Assembly: GCA_013433145.1 (NCBI GenBank)
Contig: CM024178.1
Span: 8,851,260 to 8,915,259 of the forward strand
Source of the DNA: Ascaris suum
Taxonomy: Eukaryota > Nematoda > Chromadorea > Rhabditida > Ascarididae
Reading direction: 5' to 3'
DNA length: 64,000 nucleotides
Part shown: positions 35,211 through 48,797 of the stretch, piece after piece
How the letters are laid out: each line of letters opens with the position of its first letter
Numbering within the stretch: the stretch's first letter is position 1
Program-made: the position numbers and the translations under genes
Notes under the pieces: generated by a model
Database searches by the model: none
What the model was told of the DNA's origin: nothing
What the model saw: the letters and a program-made list of their open reading frames with translations, nothing else

Positions 35211-36575
35211 CACGTATTAAAGAGAGAGAGATGGATATATACGTTCATCTATAAACAGATGAATATGGCCAAACGACTAGGCTCGTAGATAGACCAAGCT
35301 TAGGCTCTAAAGGTTAGAACAGCTAGAGTTGCATGCGTTGCTTTCTGCTTCACTACTAATCAACTATGTACGCACACATGCCTTAGGCAAGCGTATGCGT
35401 TAAACACTCTTTAAATCGTGGCTAACGAAATGAAATAAACGCTTCGCCAGCAACTGCCTATTAAATTCATTATTATTTTTTATTAAATAATAAAAAAATA
35501 TTAAATTAAACTTATTTTTGAATAATTTAATATTCTTAAATATATAGATCATTGCAGAAGCATTTTAATTAAACGTTTTATTTCAACGTTAATGAATTCA
35601 ATAAGCTATAAGCATTTTTCATCGCATCTATGAGTATCAATGGCTTTATCGTAATCTTTCCGTATAGAGGCCGAAGGCATAATATAATCTATCATATCCG
35701 CTTAGATCGTCCGAACTTATGAAACGGCATAATGGAAATGAATCGTCCATTATGGTCAATAAGGTTTTTCAATGATAGTTGCCATTCAGAGATTGCGTCA
35801 TACTGTAGTGGAAGGAAATATGCCATACGAGAAATTTAGTCCTATAAATCACTTCGGCCGATTAGATGAAATAGAGATTTTTGCCTGAAAGAAAATTTCT
35901 TTCATTTATAAAATAGTCTTTTTTTTAATTTAAAAGAAAAATAGGAAAGCACGCCACGATATGTGCTTTTTGTGATTTGGAGAATTAAAACAAGCAAATG
36001 TACGAATGAAAAATAATGAAATCATGTATAATAATATATTTTCCTCTAAAATCATTCATTCAAATAAATCTGCAGCGAAAAGTTCGCTTTTTTTTGGCCT
36101 CTAGAGTTGATTGCAGCACAAAAAAAAATTGCAGGTGTTATTTTTATACCATTGCATAAAACGTGAGAGCAATTAGATCAAGCCTAAATTTGAGAAAAAA
36201 CCTCAGTATGCAAATTATTGACAACTTCGTTGTCGTAGCCTTTTTTATTCGGAAGCCCAGGTCAATAAACAACCCTCAACATTGATAGTTCTAGAACACG
36301 TTAATTGACGTACTTGACGCTTATGCAAATTTTTTTTTTAATGCATATTATTAAATAATCACATAAGAAAGGATGAAACAGCGATTAGCATATTTTCGTA
36401 TGCGAATTTATTCAACAAATTATTGTGATGATCAATAATTGTGAGCTGATCGAGAAGTGGAAATGTTTTTTTTTTCTTATTGTGATTTAATTGCGTAAAA
36501 TTTGATTTCCGAGAAATTTCAATAACTTTTAATTGAAGACAATCATAGGAATTAAAATTTTTCAGTAAACATTGA

Positions 36576-36870
36576 TCAACGGCAATTCGATCTGAGTGCC
36601 ATGGAGTTCAATGCGCTTTTCTTTCGGCATAAAATTCGGGATTTGATTTCTTGTGATTTACTGGATCGTGGCGATCCGCTGCGAGATAACTTCGCAGTAG
36701 TGCCCCTTTCTTCATATTTACTGACAGCAATCTTGATCACTTTGGAGTCTCGCTGGTGGCGTGAAGAAATGCTAAGTCCACTATCTGACAACTTCGGCCG
36801 ACTTCCCATATATTTGCAATATAGCTTCACTATCAAAATATGTTGCATTCTTGCAGTGAGCGCTTGGTGA
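36576..36870 (-). pseudogene. Degenerate Tc1/mariner-type transposase fragment (DNA-binding region)
   Basis: On the minus strand the frame reads [20 protein letters not shown], then [20 protein letters not shown]. This matches the bipartite helix-turn-helix region of Tc1/mariner-type transposases, where a (R)Y(K/E)E(T/R)G(S/T)xxxxPRSGRPR linker is followed by a basic helix ending in RRNPxxSxRxMA. Only this N-terminal region is recognisable. No DDE/D catalytic domain follows, and the frame runs from a (TA)n tract on its 5' side. It is a dead fragment. The plus-strand ORF over the same bases is its shadow. Confidence 0.6.
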
Positions 36871-36946
36871 AACCTATCCCAACCAGAAAGTAAACAATTT
36901 TTTAGGGTACGAAACGAAAAAAATTCATGCGAAACTCGAAAGCTTA

Positions 36947-38280
<1,334 letters not shown>

Positions 38281-38619
38281 TTACCTTATCAAATAGTCCA
38301 GGTAAATTATAGAATAAAGATTTATCGGCGTATTAAGTACGAAAGGATCGGAAAACGTTGGATTAATATAGCATAGGTTTTTGTCTTTTTTGATTCGTAA
38401 GCATAGTAACAACAGGACATTCATTTGCATTTGTTTTGAACAATGTCGGCAAGCATAAATGCGTGGGAGGTTTGGTTGGAGGATAGGATTGTAGGAAAAG
38501 TGTGTTGAGGTGATGGTGTAGCTGTGCAAAGATGTCAGGTGTGGATGATGGGGGACTTCAGAATTACTTACTAAGATGGGTCTGTGCTCAAAGTCTCCTT
38601 GGAAGAGCTTGCTATCCAT
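38281..38619 (-). CDS. Unassigned ORF of 112 codons, possible exon
   Basis: Minus-strand ORF starting MDSKLFQGDFEHRPIL with mixed, non-repetitive composition, including a Cys pair in RIYACRHCSKQ. Two possible donors are visible. A strong TTA|GTAAGT falls after residue 16 (phase 0). A second, AAG|GTAACT, falls at the very end of the frame (about 38281-38287), which fits an exon ending where the ORF does. No downstream partner exon was found between 37140 and 38280. I do not recognise the protein. It could be a real first exon or chance. Confidence 0.3.
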   Translation of the reverse strand: MDSKLFQGDFEHRPILVSNSEVPHHPHLTSLHSYTITSTHFSYNPILQPNLPRIYACRHCSKQMQMNVLLLLCLRIKKDKNLCYINPTFSDPFVLNTPINLYSIIYLDYLIR

Positions 38620-39569
38620 AGTGGATGTTGATGAACCAACATTTTGATCATTTTGATGAATAGAACGTTATTTCGATTTTTTTTTTAAAACTCCTAGTGA
38701 TTTGTATTCCGGACCAGTTTTCCGGCTTATAGTAGTAGAAGGTAGCCGAACATAACGCGATCCGATCTGTGGTCTAATAGAGGATTGCTCTTATTATACG
38801 GTAATAAAGGTGAACGCATTTTCTATTTATGAGGCCTTGAGTCGTGAATCTCTAATCAAAATTTTATTTTCGAGCTCTTATCTTTTTCGATCTACTGAGT
38901 GGATATGTCATGTTGACTGAACTGAGAGAGGGGGGAGGGGGAGGTGCTTGAAATTGTTTCTTTATTTCAGTATTTCAGAAATTTTCCTAAATTATTTCAG
39001 GATAGTGGTACCATTCGAGATTAATTGTGATTGTACTATAATTGATTATATAATTTCCGATGTATATGCCGTTCTGCGAATTTTATTTGGGGAATAGGGA
39101 GTTGGGAAAGGAGAGAGACCTCTCTCACGAAGTGGTCACCGTCTAGATGATTGAACACTTAGCCTTTTGATGATGTAGAAATACATAAATGAGAGTATAT
39201 TTTACGAGAATATTTTATGAAATATAAGTAATTTTTCATTTCTATTTATTCCGCATTTTTTCTGATTTTTTAAATTTATTTCTTTTGCGTTTTTTTTTTT
39301 TTTTTTTTTTTGCAAATTATAGACAAATATAGGAAAGTTAAAGCAAATTGATAGGAGAAAGGATAAATTTTTATGAGATTCGGGGAGGGGTTATATTTCC
39401 GAATTGGAACTGTAGTTTCAACAGGAGAAGGGACTGCAAGAGGAAGAACCGACATTAGACAAGCATTCATTGAAAAGATGATATTTATACCACTTCCGAT
39501 TGATCGTTTATAAATAAATTTTCATCGCAAAGAATTCGCATGTAAATTGAATAGAAATTAATAGGAGGT

Positions 39570-40251
39570 ATGTGGTACGAGCAATTCTATTCTGGTGCGG
39601 TAACGATCTTTTTTATCTGGGGTGCATGTATGATGTCATATCCGTTCAATTTACTGGATGTGAAGAGACCTTTCCGACGAAATTATGGCAGTGTGAATAG
39701 GTTAGTATGTATATTCGATTTCCGTTGTTGTTGTTGTTTTTTGCCACAGTTGGGATATGGAAGAAAAGATTACTTATAGAATAGAATAGCAAAGATAGGG
39801 TATAGAATAGATTAGAATAGAGAGAATCCGTTAGAGAATAGAAATGGGAAGATCAAATACGAGGTAGAAAACAAAAGATCAGACAAAATGTATAACAGGG
39901 CATATTAAATAGAGAGTGGAATACAAAAGATCATGTGTAGTATTGAATAGAAATTATCAATATCGAATATGTTAATGAGAGAGGGGAGGGGAGGGGAGGG
40001 GATAGATTACTTCCATAATTCATCACTGCAAAGATTGAGATGGGGCAACGTGAATGATAGTGATGCAAGAGGAAAGTTAGACGGTGGAGAAGAATATAAG
40101 TGAGAGGTGGATATCATATTTTTCCTCAGCAGATATTTCGAAAATTTAACTATGAGAATTTTTTTGCAGAATTCAATTAAGTCAACGTGATCATCGATTG
40201 ACAGGAAATCAATATGTGATCTCTGGTCTCGAATCGATTCCCGATATGTAG
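39570..40251 (+). CDS. NDUFA1: NADH dehydrogenase (complex I) subunit NDUFA1 / MWFE, 70 aa, 2 exons
   Basis: Exons are 39570-39700 and 40170-40251, joined by an intron with GTTAGT...TTTTTGCAG in phase 2. NDUFA1 is a small accessory subunit of mitochondrial complex I, with one N-terminal transmembrane helix, needed for assembly. The product begins MWYE, matching the family's MWFE signature, and has a hydrophobic segment at residues 8-22 (SGAVTIFFIWGACMM). The C-terminal half carries QRDHRLTGNQYVISGLESI, which aligns with ERDRRISGxxxYxxSKGLENI of the mammalian protein. The total is exactly 70 residues, the usual family length. An acceptor-like AATTAATAG sits 5 nt before the ATG. A poly(A) signal AATAAA lies 87 nt past the stop. 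Confidence 0.92.
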
Positions 40252-40337
40252 AAATCGATTGATCGTTTTAAGATTGATCACATCATTAGCATATTGATAT
40301 TAACCTCTTTTGCACTGTATTTGTACTGTAGTGATTG

Positions 40338-40343
40338 AATAAA
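40338..40343 (+). promoter_or_regulatory. Poly(A) signal AATAAA for NDUFA1
   Basis: Canonical hexamer 87 nt after the NDUFA1 stop, followed by a T-rich run. Its position fits a short 3' UTR. Confidence 0.5.
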
Positions 40344-41386
40344 ATGTTTTTTTTTTGTTAATGTAATTATGCTATTCATGAGAAAAGAGCTTTGCACTAG
40401 CAAATCAGCATATTTTTCAACTTTTCTGTTGCTTATTTTTTTCTCGTAGACGTATGAGAACATCTGGAAAATGAAGCTTATATAGGTGGTACTATTTCTT
40501 GTATAAGAAAGTACAGGTTCGTCTAGAAGACCTCAAATCTGGAGGTGCCCACTGAGAAGACCGGGATAATGGGACTTATAATGATCAGAATTAACATCTT
40601 TACTTAAATGTATTAATTATGTTGGCAATGAGTATTCAATTATTTAAGTTTCAGCTGTAAATTACTAGAGGTTAGTTATTGTTTGCAATAAAAGACTAGA
40701 TTTGAAACGTTCAAGAAATAAATTGAACAAGAATCTTCAGCAATATTATCTACGTAGGTGGGAATTTCTACTCGTCATATCATAGCGTTAGATAAATGTT
40801 TCGGATGAATTTAGAATTTTAAGTGATCATCGATTATCGAAAAAGAAATTCATAAAAATTTCCCACTGAAGTAATTTGTTAAAAATTTAAGCAAAATCAA
40901 AGAAAAAAAAATTCAACGATTATTTAGAGAATTTTCTATTATGGCTTTATCAGTAATAATGAGTTTTATCTATGTGTAGAACTTTTTTCTTTTTTTTTTT
41001 TAATTCGTTAATTTTCCTATGATATTTTCCAACGTTTTAATAATTGATAAAAAATTAACGATATTAGTTACTTTATTACAAAGATATGTATGAGTTTATA
41101 TGGCAGTAATCGAAATTGCAGTTAGAAGGTATGATCAGTGAAAATTTTTTTTTCTGCTGTTATATTTTTTTAAAAAAAAAGCAAGAGTTTTTTAATGATT
41201 GCAAAAGTGTTGTCAAATTTGAAAATTTTTTAAAACTATTTCAAAAATTAAGAGGAATATGAAGAGACTATTTTATGCTCAGATAAGTGCTCGTATCTCT
41301 CTCTTTCGTCATTTTCATTGCTTGTAATTAAAGCGTAATAAATCATCTATGGGAGGTATGTTAAGTTAGTCGTTAGAGTAACTTTT
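40344..41386. other. Spacer between NDUFA1 and the JmjC gene
   Basis: AT-rich with no recognisable exon. It ends at the acceptor-like AACTTTTAG that precedes the JmjC gene's first codon. An additional upstream exon of that gene could lie here, but none is evident. Confidence 0.5.
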
Positions 41387-41392
41387 AGAGGT

Positions 41393-44300
41393 ATGGAACC
41401 GTTTGTATTACGTGGATATATAAATGATTGGCCGGCGATGAAGTGGACATTGGAGAGTCTCAATGAAGTAGTGCGACCTTCGTCTAGCACCGAACATCTC
41501 GAGATACGTTTCGGAGCCAAGAAGCATGTCAGAGGGAAGGTGGGTGTTTTTGCAACGTTGATTTATCCTCGTCTTTCGGCATCTGTAATGTGTGGTGTTG
41601 CGATGATCGACCGAAGTGAGTGACGAGAAGGAGAAGAGGAAAGAAGCTTAGAGAAGACGATGGAGGTCAATTTCTGTAAACGATTTAAGAGGGATGAAAA
41701 ACAATCCTGTTGGGAATTTTCGATTACCGCGTTGTACTCGTTCATTTTGAAAGTGTTTTATTTCATAAGATTGACAGTTTCCTTGAAAGAAGAGAAAACG
41801 AAGAAGAAGGGAATTGCTTGTTGCTGGAAATGTCATGCTGAGAAAAAAGTTCGTGAACTTGTGACCTGACGTTGTTGTCTTGTTATTAGTTGCAGTTTTT
41901 TTCATACGATTGTTGACCTGACCTAGTACCCGAACTTCAGAAATTGACGATCTGTGAATTTTTGGCTGTCTACTTTATGGTCAGAGTGGAATCGATTAAT
42001 AAGTGATATCTACCGTTTTCAAGAGGAGTTTAGAGCATTATGAATTTCTTGCGTTATTTTGTGATGGATTGACGATAGTTGTATATATGGACAGTTTGGT
42101 ATATCACCTGGAATATATGGCATATCGTTGTAATCCATGAAATGGATAGATTGTTGAATATATTTCCGGAAGTGGAGGAATATTTTGAAATTATTTTCTT
42201 GAAGATTCTATTCGAGAATGAATCTCGACGTGTATCAATCTCGGATTTATCGACGATGGTGAAATGGTTCATCGGTGATTTACCATTGATAACAAATGAT
42301 GGTCATGTGATAAGAAGTGACACATATTGGGCATATTTTGACTATAAATATATATTTGAAGTGCTACAATCGCAACGAATATCCGATATTAATTGGCGAA
42401 TATTTGGTGTTAATGTGAATCCGATTGATTCGACAATTTGGATTGGTTAGTTCATTCATAAATATTTATTAATAATTAAATTAGAATATTGTATTTATCC
42501 CAACGTTGAGTTGTAAATGAAATGAATTTTTATTTCTTTACTAATTAAGTTGGGATAAATAAATTTTGCCATTTGGAATAGGATTTATTGTTGTGATACG
42601 ATAAATTCCCAAAAAATGGCAAACAGATCAAAAAAAAAAATTTGAATATTATTCAGTGGGCAATTTCTTAGATTTATTTAAATTGCATTTGAAATGTTTC
42701 ATTGGCAAAATGGCAAAGTTGTTATTTATATGAGATAAGCGCCCCGTTCAGTGGCGTGAATTTTGTTGAGTACTGCGAACAGTACCGCTTCATGTATTAT
42801 GCGCTGTTCTGTTTGTTATTAGAAGAAAATATTGACGATAACTAGGAGGTTTGGGATTCGATGGCGGAGGCTACATAATATACTATAAGGGTTGATAATC
42901 ATGCAAAAGTATTTGATATCGTTTATTTTGATTAGAGTTTTTGGTATATTTTTGATAGGATTTTAGAAGATTATTAAGTATGAAGCTTATTCCATAAAGC
43001 GGCATTGAACCTGCGATGTTTGAATTTCCGATTAGACGTTCTAACCACTGAGCTAGTCATGAAAATGTTGATTTTCTGCTGTCATCGTTCAAATGCACAA
43101 GTGGAAATCTTAGTTTGAAGGTACTCCTGGTGCATATACTCCATGTCATTTCGATTCTTATGGCTTCAATCTACATGCACAATTAAAAGGTGCAAAACGA
43201 TGGATTCTAATAGAACCACAGGAGGATATGAAACCGACACGAATACCATATGAGGAATCAACTGTTTTCAGGTTTATTGATTATTTATTACAGAGGGGGG
43301 ATTTTTATAGTAATTTGAGAGTGCTTTAAAAGGTGAGTGATATGTCCGAGGTATTCGGTGTAGATGCTTTGACCTACAGTTCTAGCTTAGCATATTTTAA
43401 AGGTTAGCTAAGCATAGCTTTGGAGAAGCTAATGAGTAGTATTTTTGTAGGATTTATAGTTGAAGTGTCGTTATGTTGTTATTGAATATGCAAATGAAAC
43501 ATTGCCTGGGGGCACTGATGAGAATTTCAACTGCAAACGATTACGGCATTATCGTTTTCATTTGATGATAAAATCTTGAAGACTGAGCTTGTTGTTTGAA
43601 AGAAATTATTAACCTAACATGCCTTTTGACCACTGTTGTTGATCCTGTGTAAATCCGATTGTGGGAATGATACTAGGCGAAGCGAGGATAGCTACGACAA
43701 TATTCTTTAGTGGCCGGTCTTATCCTGGATGTGGTCTTATCACCACCCTGAATGGATATTTGTCGGTGCAAACGCAAAATGCTTTCCAATTTTTGAGTCA
43801 GTTTATTTCACTTTAAGGAGGAGAGGGGGGAAGACGGAGCAATAGCTGAAGAATGAGTAAAGAGTGGACTTAGTGAACCTAATAGTGCGTCTACTGTTTT
43901 ATGCAAATATTCGCATTTGCAGCCGTGTGGATGTTGTTGGCGGTGAAGCGTATCTTAGAAATGTGCGTCTACGTATGGTCACCTTGAAAGCCGGTGATGT
44001 TTTATTCGTTCCACCCGGGTGGTGGCATAGTGTTCAATGTGTCACACCTGACGGGTGCAATGCAAATTCGAAAGATGCAATTAGCTTGTCGGTGAACACT
44101 TGGATTCCGGTGCCTCTATTTGACCGTATCGGGCGAGTGCGTGAGGCAACTACATGCACTCTTGTATGTTAGTTTTTTTTTCATTGAAATTCTTGAATTG
44201 TTCTCGAATTTTATTGTTCTTTAACCTGTGCGTCTACTCGCAGTATCACGTCGTACCATAGAGTAAGCGTTCCTCGAACGGTTTCCACCGTTCGATTTTT

Positions 44301-46278
44301 TGTTGCGTCTTTACGGTTTAATTTCCGGATTTTTTCAGTTATGTTTATTATAATTTAAGCTTTGAATTGTGGTTTGTTGTAATTAACGCAGAAAATCTGG
44401 GAGAGGGTGCATAGCTGGCAAAAGAATGGTTTCGTTGGATTTTGATGAACTGTTTTTTTTTTCGTTCTTCTATTTGATAGCCAGTGGAAATAAACTGCAA
44501 TGATAATAACAGTTAGGACAGGTGTGGCCTAGATTTCTTAGCTTTGATATGATTCATTATTTTCATTTATTAAGGTGTAGTTTGTTAATTGATATAAACC
44601 TGCTTATTAAGGTGTCGCTATTGACGGAGGGTAAATTAATGACAGATGGTGATCTTTGTCCATCTGAGTCAAGCAGCATCTGTCTACAAGAATCGATGGA
44701 ACAACTGAAAACAGTTGTAGACGATTTAAAAAAGAATTGCGAAGTAGACCGCATCTCGGAGGGCAATGAGGCAAATTGCACATCGGTAAGCCTATGATTT
44801 TATTTATTTACTTTTGTTGCAATTATATATTTGGCAGCGAAAATCGTTTTTAATATATCGTTTTACCTGTTATATTTCTTAGGTGTTTTGTCTTAGGTGC
44901 CTTAGATAGACACATGTGCTTATTAAAGGTTGTTTTTAATTGAGGTTTATGTGTTGGTTTAATTGAGGTATATGTGTTGGTTTAATTGAGGTTTATACCA
45001 TCTTTTTGCTACTGTCAAGATGATTAATTATGTATAGGGAATTGGTATTTGAGATTATGAAGCAAGGATATTTCAGGATTTAAAAAAAAATGAATTTAAA
45101 TTCGAAATTTGGGATATTTTTTGAAAATTTTTTGGTAATTTATGAGAGTTTGTGCGTTTAAAAGTTGAAAATATAATAACTTTTTCCACTGATTTAATTT
45201 TTTAATATATTCCTTTAAAAATAGTGGGATTTGATATATTATTTCCGAACGATTTTTATTTTATTTCTATCCTTTTTTTTAAAGGACGGACAACCGACTT
45301 GTAAACGTGCGAAATGCAACAAGAACGACGATGATTATGAGGTATGTTTCTAGGGAATATCATCTCCTCTCCTCTCCTCCCTCCTCCTCCCCCCCCCCCC
45401 TCACTATTCTCACCTTTTTAATTAGTTGTACTTAATTGTTGTAATTTTGTGTTGACCTAGTTTGGTATATGGAGCTTGAGAGTGGAGTTTTTTTATTTGG
45501 GGGGGGAAGAGGGGGGGGGGGGGGGAATCCAAGTAGCTCACTGTCTTCAGCCAGACATCGTTAATAGATATTTGTAATGGACGCCTATTTGAATATTCAA
45601 ATGTTATGAGTACAATTAGCGTTAATGGTGTCAAGAAATTCATTTACTGATTTCCACATATATTTCCCCCTTCCCTTCCCTCATTCAGATCGTTTGATCG
45701 TAATATTCCATTTTGACCTAGTTCTTTTAATTGTGCATGTACTGTCAAAAAGTCATATAAATTATCGTGCTGTTTAGTTTATTTCTAACTCCCTTCCAAT
45801 ACGCCCATTTCTGAACTATCATAAGTCTTGGTATAAGGAGGTTCCACTTGCGAATGTAAAATATTTTACTTTCGTTAAGTATACTTCTAAAATATATGTG
45901 TATGCTTAAGTAATATGCAAGAATTATAAACCCAGGGCCATGAATAAGGGAATACGATGGTCTTCTATTGTTTAATTAATTGTGGCAGTTTAGGTGGCTA
46001 TAATGTCAAGGGAGAAAGACGCAGGTGAGCTTCATGAATTCTTGAGGCGATATGAAACGAATGGTATCGTTGTTCCATCAGTCACTTATGAGGATCTCTT
46101 AAAAGAATTGAAAAATGGACCGCTCGAATTGGTGGATGAAGATTATTCCAGCGATACAAAGGATGGAAGCATTCCGGAAAGTGATATATCTATGCAGCAA
46201 CGACGATTTATTGATGCGTTGACATGTCCTGAAACGGTTCAAGCTATCATCGATCATATGCTTGAATGGGAGCATTGA
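41393..46278 (+). CDS. HSPBAP1: HSPBAP1-type JmjC-domain protein, 431 aa, 7 exons
   Basis: Exons are 41393-41539, 42205-42445, 43121-43271, 43923-44163, 44612-44785, 45285-45341 and 45994-46278; every phase closes. The product is a JmjC Fe(II)/2-oxoglutarate oxygenase-type protein closest to HSPB1-associated protein 1. Shared landmarks in order are VLRGYINDWPAMKW (about 5-18), YWAYFDYKY (about 85-93), the iron motif TPCHFDSYG (His-x-Asp) with LKGAKRW next to it, RIPYEESTVF, GDVLFVPPGWWHSV (the distal His) and LSVNTWIP. The last exon's RFIDALTCPETVQAIIDHML corresponds to the conserved C-terminus of the human protein. Human HSPBAP1 has about 20-30 more N-terminal residues. Here the ATG lies 4 nt after an acceptor-like TTTTAG, so either the SL is added there or a first exon is missing. 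Four of six acceptors are AAG. Substrate is unknown. Confidence 0.88.
43000..43065 (-). other. tRNA-like sequence (degenerate)
   Basis: On the minus strand, TAGCTCAGTGGTTAGAACG resembles an A box and D arm, and AGGTTCAATGCC about 30 nt later a B box and T arm. The anticodon and T stems pair poorly. It lies in intron 2 of the JmjC gene. It is probably a tRNA relic or a tRNA-derived SINE. Confidence 0.3.
45360..45530. repeat. C-tract and G-tract pair in intron 6 of the JmjC gene
   Basis: A CTCCTCC-rich region ending in a ten-C run (45391-45400) is followed about 110 bp later by a long G-rich run (45500-45525). The two can pair, and the G-run could form a quadruplex. Copy number is likely unstable. 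Confidence 0.6.
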
Positions 46279-46289
46279 CCTCGTGATTA

Positions 46290-47495
46290 GATGCTAACTT
46301 TAGTTTTTGAAGGCTGGTGTTTGGGTAGGGGGGGGGGGGATGGAAAGAGGAGTCAGGTTGTAGTTGTGGGGGGGGGGGGGAAGGGGAGTCAGGTTGTAGT
46401 TGTGGGGAGGAGAGGAGGAGTCAGGTTGCAGTTGGGTGATGAATGCTTTTCAAGTTGGATAGTATTTATGTGGTGCATTTTGAGGATCATTTAGAGTTGG
46501 CGGATGTTGACGAATTAAAAGATATCGAAGGGAAATATTTTCGAAGCTAAGAACTGCTCGGAAATGATATGAGAAGGGGTTCATATGAGTTATCGATGGA
46601 TAGAATTTTTTAGTGAGGATTGAAGAACGAGGTAATGTTTTCTGAATATATGTGATTGGTTGTGATTTTCTGGGAAGTTGGGACGGGATAGGATCGCATA
46701 TCTTGAGAGGGAGAAGAGGAGTGTGGAGGATGTGATAGGGTAAAATCGGATGAATTTGATGGGAAGTTTTTGAATGTTTTACGATGGAAATGATGGGAAT
46801 GGAATTGATAATGGGAATGGAATTAATATTACTACTTTTTTTCCATAACCGTTGAAGAAATAATAGAAGATTGCCAACTTTTTCTCAGTAATTTTATTGA
46901 AATTGTAATTAATATTTATAGTTTTTACTTATATATTTTAGTGGGATCTTTCAGATTTTCTTCCTTTCTTTCCTCTTCTTGCTCATCTTGGTTGGTTTCT
47001 TCTCCTTCTGAGATTTTTTTGTGTTTTTGTTTTTTTTTTGAGTTAAAAGTTTTTTCTTTTTTTTTAATGCGATTAGTAAAAATTTCTATTATTATGGATG
47101 AATATTTGCAAAAATAATAGCTATTGAAATATTCTATGAAATTTCTCGATGCATTCTTAAGTGATATTTTAGTTTCTATATATCTTCGAAATTTTCAACG
47201 TTAATCTAGCAAGTAATTATTATTTTCATGTTTCGTAAATTAAATGGTAAAATTGGAAAGTTGCCAAGAAAATTGAAATTTGGAAAGTTGCCATTTAGTT
47301 TTTTTTAGAGCCGAAAAATGCGAAAATTAACAAACATCGGAAACGAAATTTTTTATTGCTGTTTTAAAATGTGTTGTAAAAAGAAAATTTTTTTATCCGT
47401 TGATAGTTTATTGTATTGTATAATTATTATTTGTTGTTGATAAGTTTATTGTAAAATACTATTTCTTTTTTAAATGTTATAAAACATTTAATATT
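46290..47495. other. Spacer downstream of the JmjC gene
   Basis: It begins with three G-rich minisatellite copies (46340-46435), then unremarkable AT-rich sequence. No gene is seen. Confidence 0.6.
46340..46435. repeat. G-rich minisatellite, three copies
   Basis: AGTCAGGTTGTAGTTGTGGG and flanking G-runs recur at 46351, 46387 and 46419 (spacing 36 and 32). It starts about 60 nt after the stop of the JmjC gene and so lies in its likely 3' UTR. Confidence 0.75.
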
Positions 47496-47621
47496 ATGTT
47501 GCCGTTACGATTGTATCTGTTTGATCAGATTTTATCGATTATCGGATCGATAGCAACGATATTATTGATTTGGTTATATTTTGAAAGTCCGATCAATTAT
47601 ATTGATCCCACCGCTGTTTAA
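47496..47621 (+). CDS. Possible 41-aa single-pass membrane micropeptide
   Basis: An ATG at 47496 opens 41 codons ending in TAA. The peptide starts MLPLRLYLFDQ, has one hydrophobic helix (about residues 12-28, ILSIIGSIATILLIWLY) and ends with a polar tail FESPINYIDPTAV. Codon choice (CCG, CGA, CTG, GAT, ATC) is less AT-driven than in flanking noncoding sequence. It sits between two same-strand genes. It might be an unannotated small membrane protein, in general layout like SERCA-regulating micropeptides or small respiratory-chain subunits. I cannot place it in either group, and a chance ORF is possible. No splice site is needed. Confidence 0.35.
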   Translation: MLPLRLYLFDQILSIIGSIATILLIWLYFESPINYIDPTAV

Positions 47622-48789
47622 TCACCCCACCCCCACTCATTTCAGTTTTGAAATTGGTAGACATATCTCGAGTCTTGTAAACAAGGATTCTTTGATATAA
47701 TGTTGTTTATGTGGTTCGAATTGGATGTATATAATAGTCAACTGTAGATATTTTCAATGAAGAGTTCTGAGACTTGTATGATCAATTGCTGGAAGTACGT
47801 GTACAGGTGGGCAATACCTTCCATTATTAGGTAAAGGTGGGCTAAAAGGTGGGACATTCTCAACTCGCTTGAAATATAGTGATGTAAAGATTTAATTTGC
47901 GTTCAAGGTGAAACGTTCAAGGTTCGGCACAGGTGCGTAAGGTTACCTTAAATACATCCGACGAGTAGTTCCGAGGGTATATGTTACATTTATAAACGAA
48001 GTATTTTGCCCAGTTTTTTATTTAATTTTTTTATTTTTAGTAATGTCGCGAATTTGCATTCCAAAGACATATGATAGAGAAGTGTTGTCTGCATGAATAT
48101 ATGAGTGTGTCTGCCTGTCCGTCCGCTTGTCTGTCTGTCGGTGCTGTATTTCCAAGTCGAGAACTGCTGATCCTGGAATTTAAGAAAATGTGATGAGTAC
48201 GAATATTTATTTTAACGATACCTCGACCACTTATCGCATTGATAGAGTGAATTAAATACTTATAGATGAGAAGAATTTGCATGTTTTGCATCTTTTGAAT
48301 TACAAAAAAACGAATCTTTCACAAAGGGTTTTTGCGAACGTTCAATATATAGAGGGGGAAGAGAAGTATAAGGTGGTTTGAAGGGGAGGGGCATTATTTT
48401 GCTTTCTTTGGTAAGTAATTTTTTCATTGCCATTCTATTCTATTCGACCTATTCCGTTCTGTTCTATTCGATCCTATTGTTGTTTCTCACCTGTTAAAAT
48501 TCATTTTTGGTAACAGTTTGCTGATTCAGAAGGGGGAAGGGCTAGGGGGGGGGGTATAAAACCACCTTCAGTACCATCAAACCAGGAATATTATCATTTT
48601 GTCCGCCGTAGAATAGAGGGCAATGCTGAACGATTCAATAATATTTAATGCTTTCATTGATTATGGAACCTAATCGATTCGTCGGCGAATTATTGATAGG
48701 CATTTGGGAGACGAGAAAATCGAATCGTGAATATGATTGCTAAGTTAGAATAATTTATTAATTTAAATAAAAGAGTTTATATGGTTTTC
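47622..48789. other. Spacer upstream of MRPS12
   Basis: No gene is seen. It contains a GTCT-type repeat with conserved 3' flank (48105-48170) and a G-run near 48545. Confidence 0.6.
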
Positions 48790-48797
48790 AGCTGCGA

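Larger units (their letters stand above)
30785..36574. other. Intergenic AT-rich stretch upstream of the neurensin-type gene
   Basis: No gene is supported. It holds a perfect 36-bp palindrome (32600-32635), a (TTTA)n tract (about 33536-33640), a G-run near 33360 and a GC-rich block with a CRE (34925-35210). Remaining ORFs are low-complexity. Confidence 0.6.

Noticed and set aside
36601..36870. Plus-strand ORF of 89 codons ([14 protein letters not shown]...)
   Set aside because: It is the antisense shadow of the minus-strand transposase-like fragment, whose peptide matches a known domain.
38281..38619. Yippee-like protein, suggested by RIYACRHCSKQ
   Set aside because: Only the Cys-x-x-Cys neighbourhood resembles the family. 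The following HLAxHDxLISKSFQG segment is absent.
39276..39470. Minus ORF of 64 codons just upstream of NDUFA1
   Set aside because: It ends in poly-Lys from a poly-T run and has no splice context. It probably overlaps the NDUFA1 promoter.
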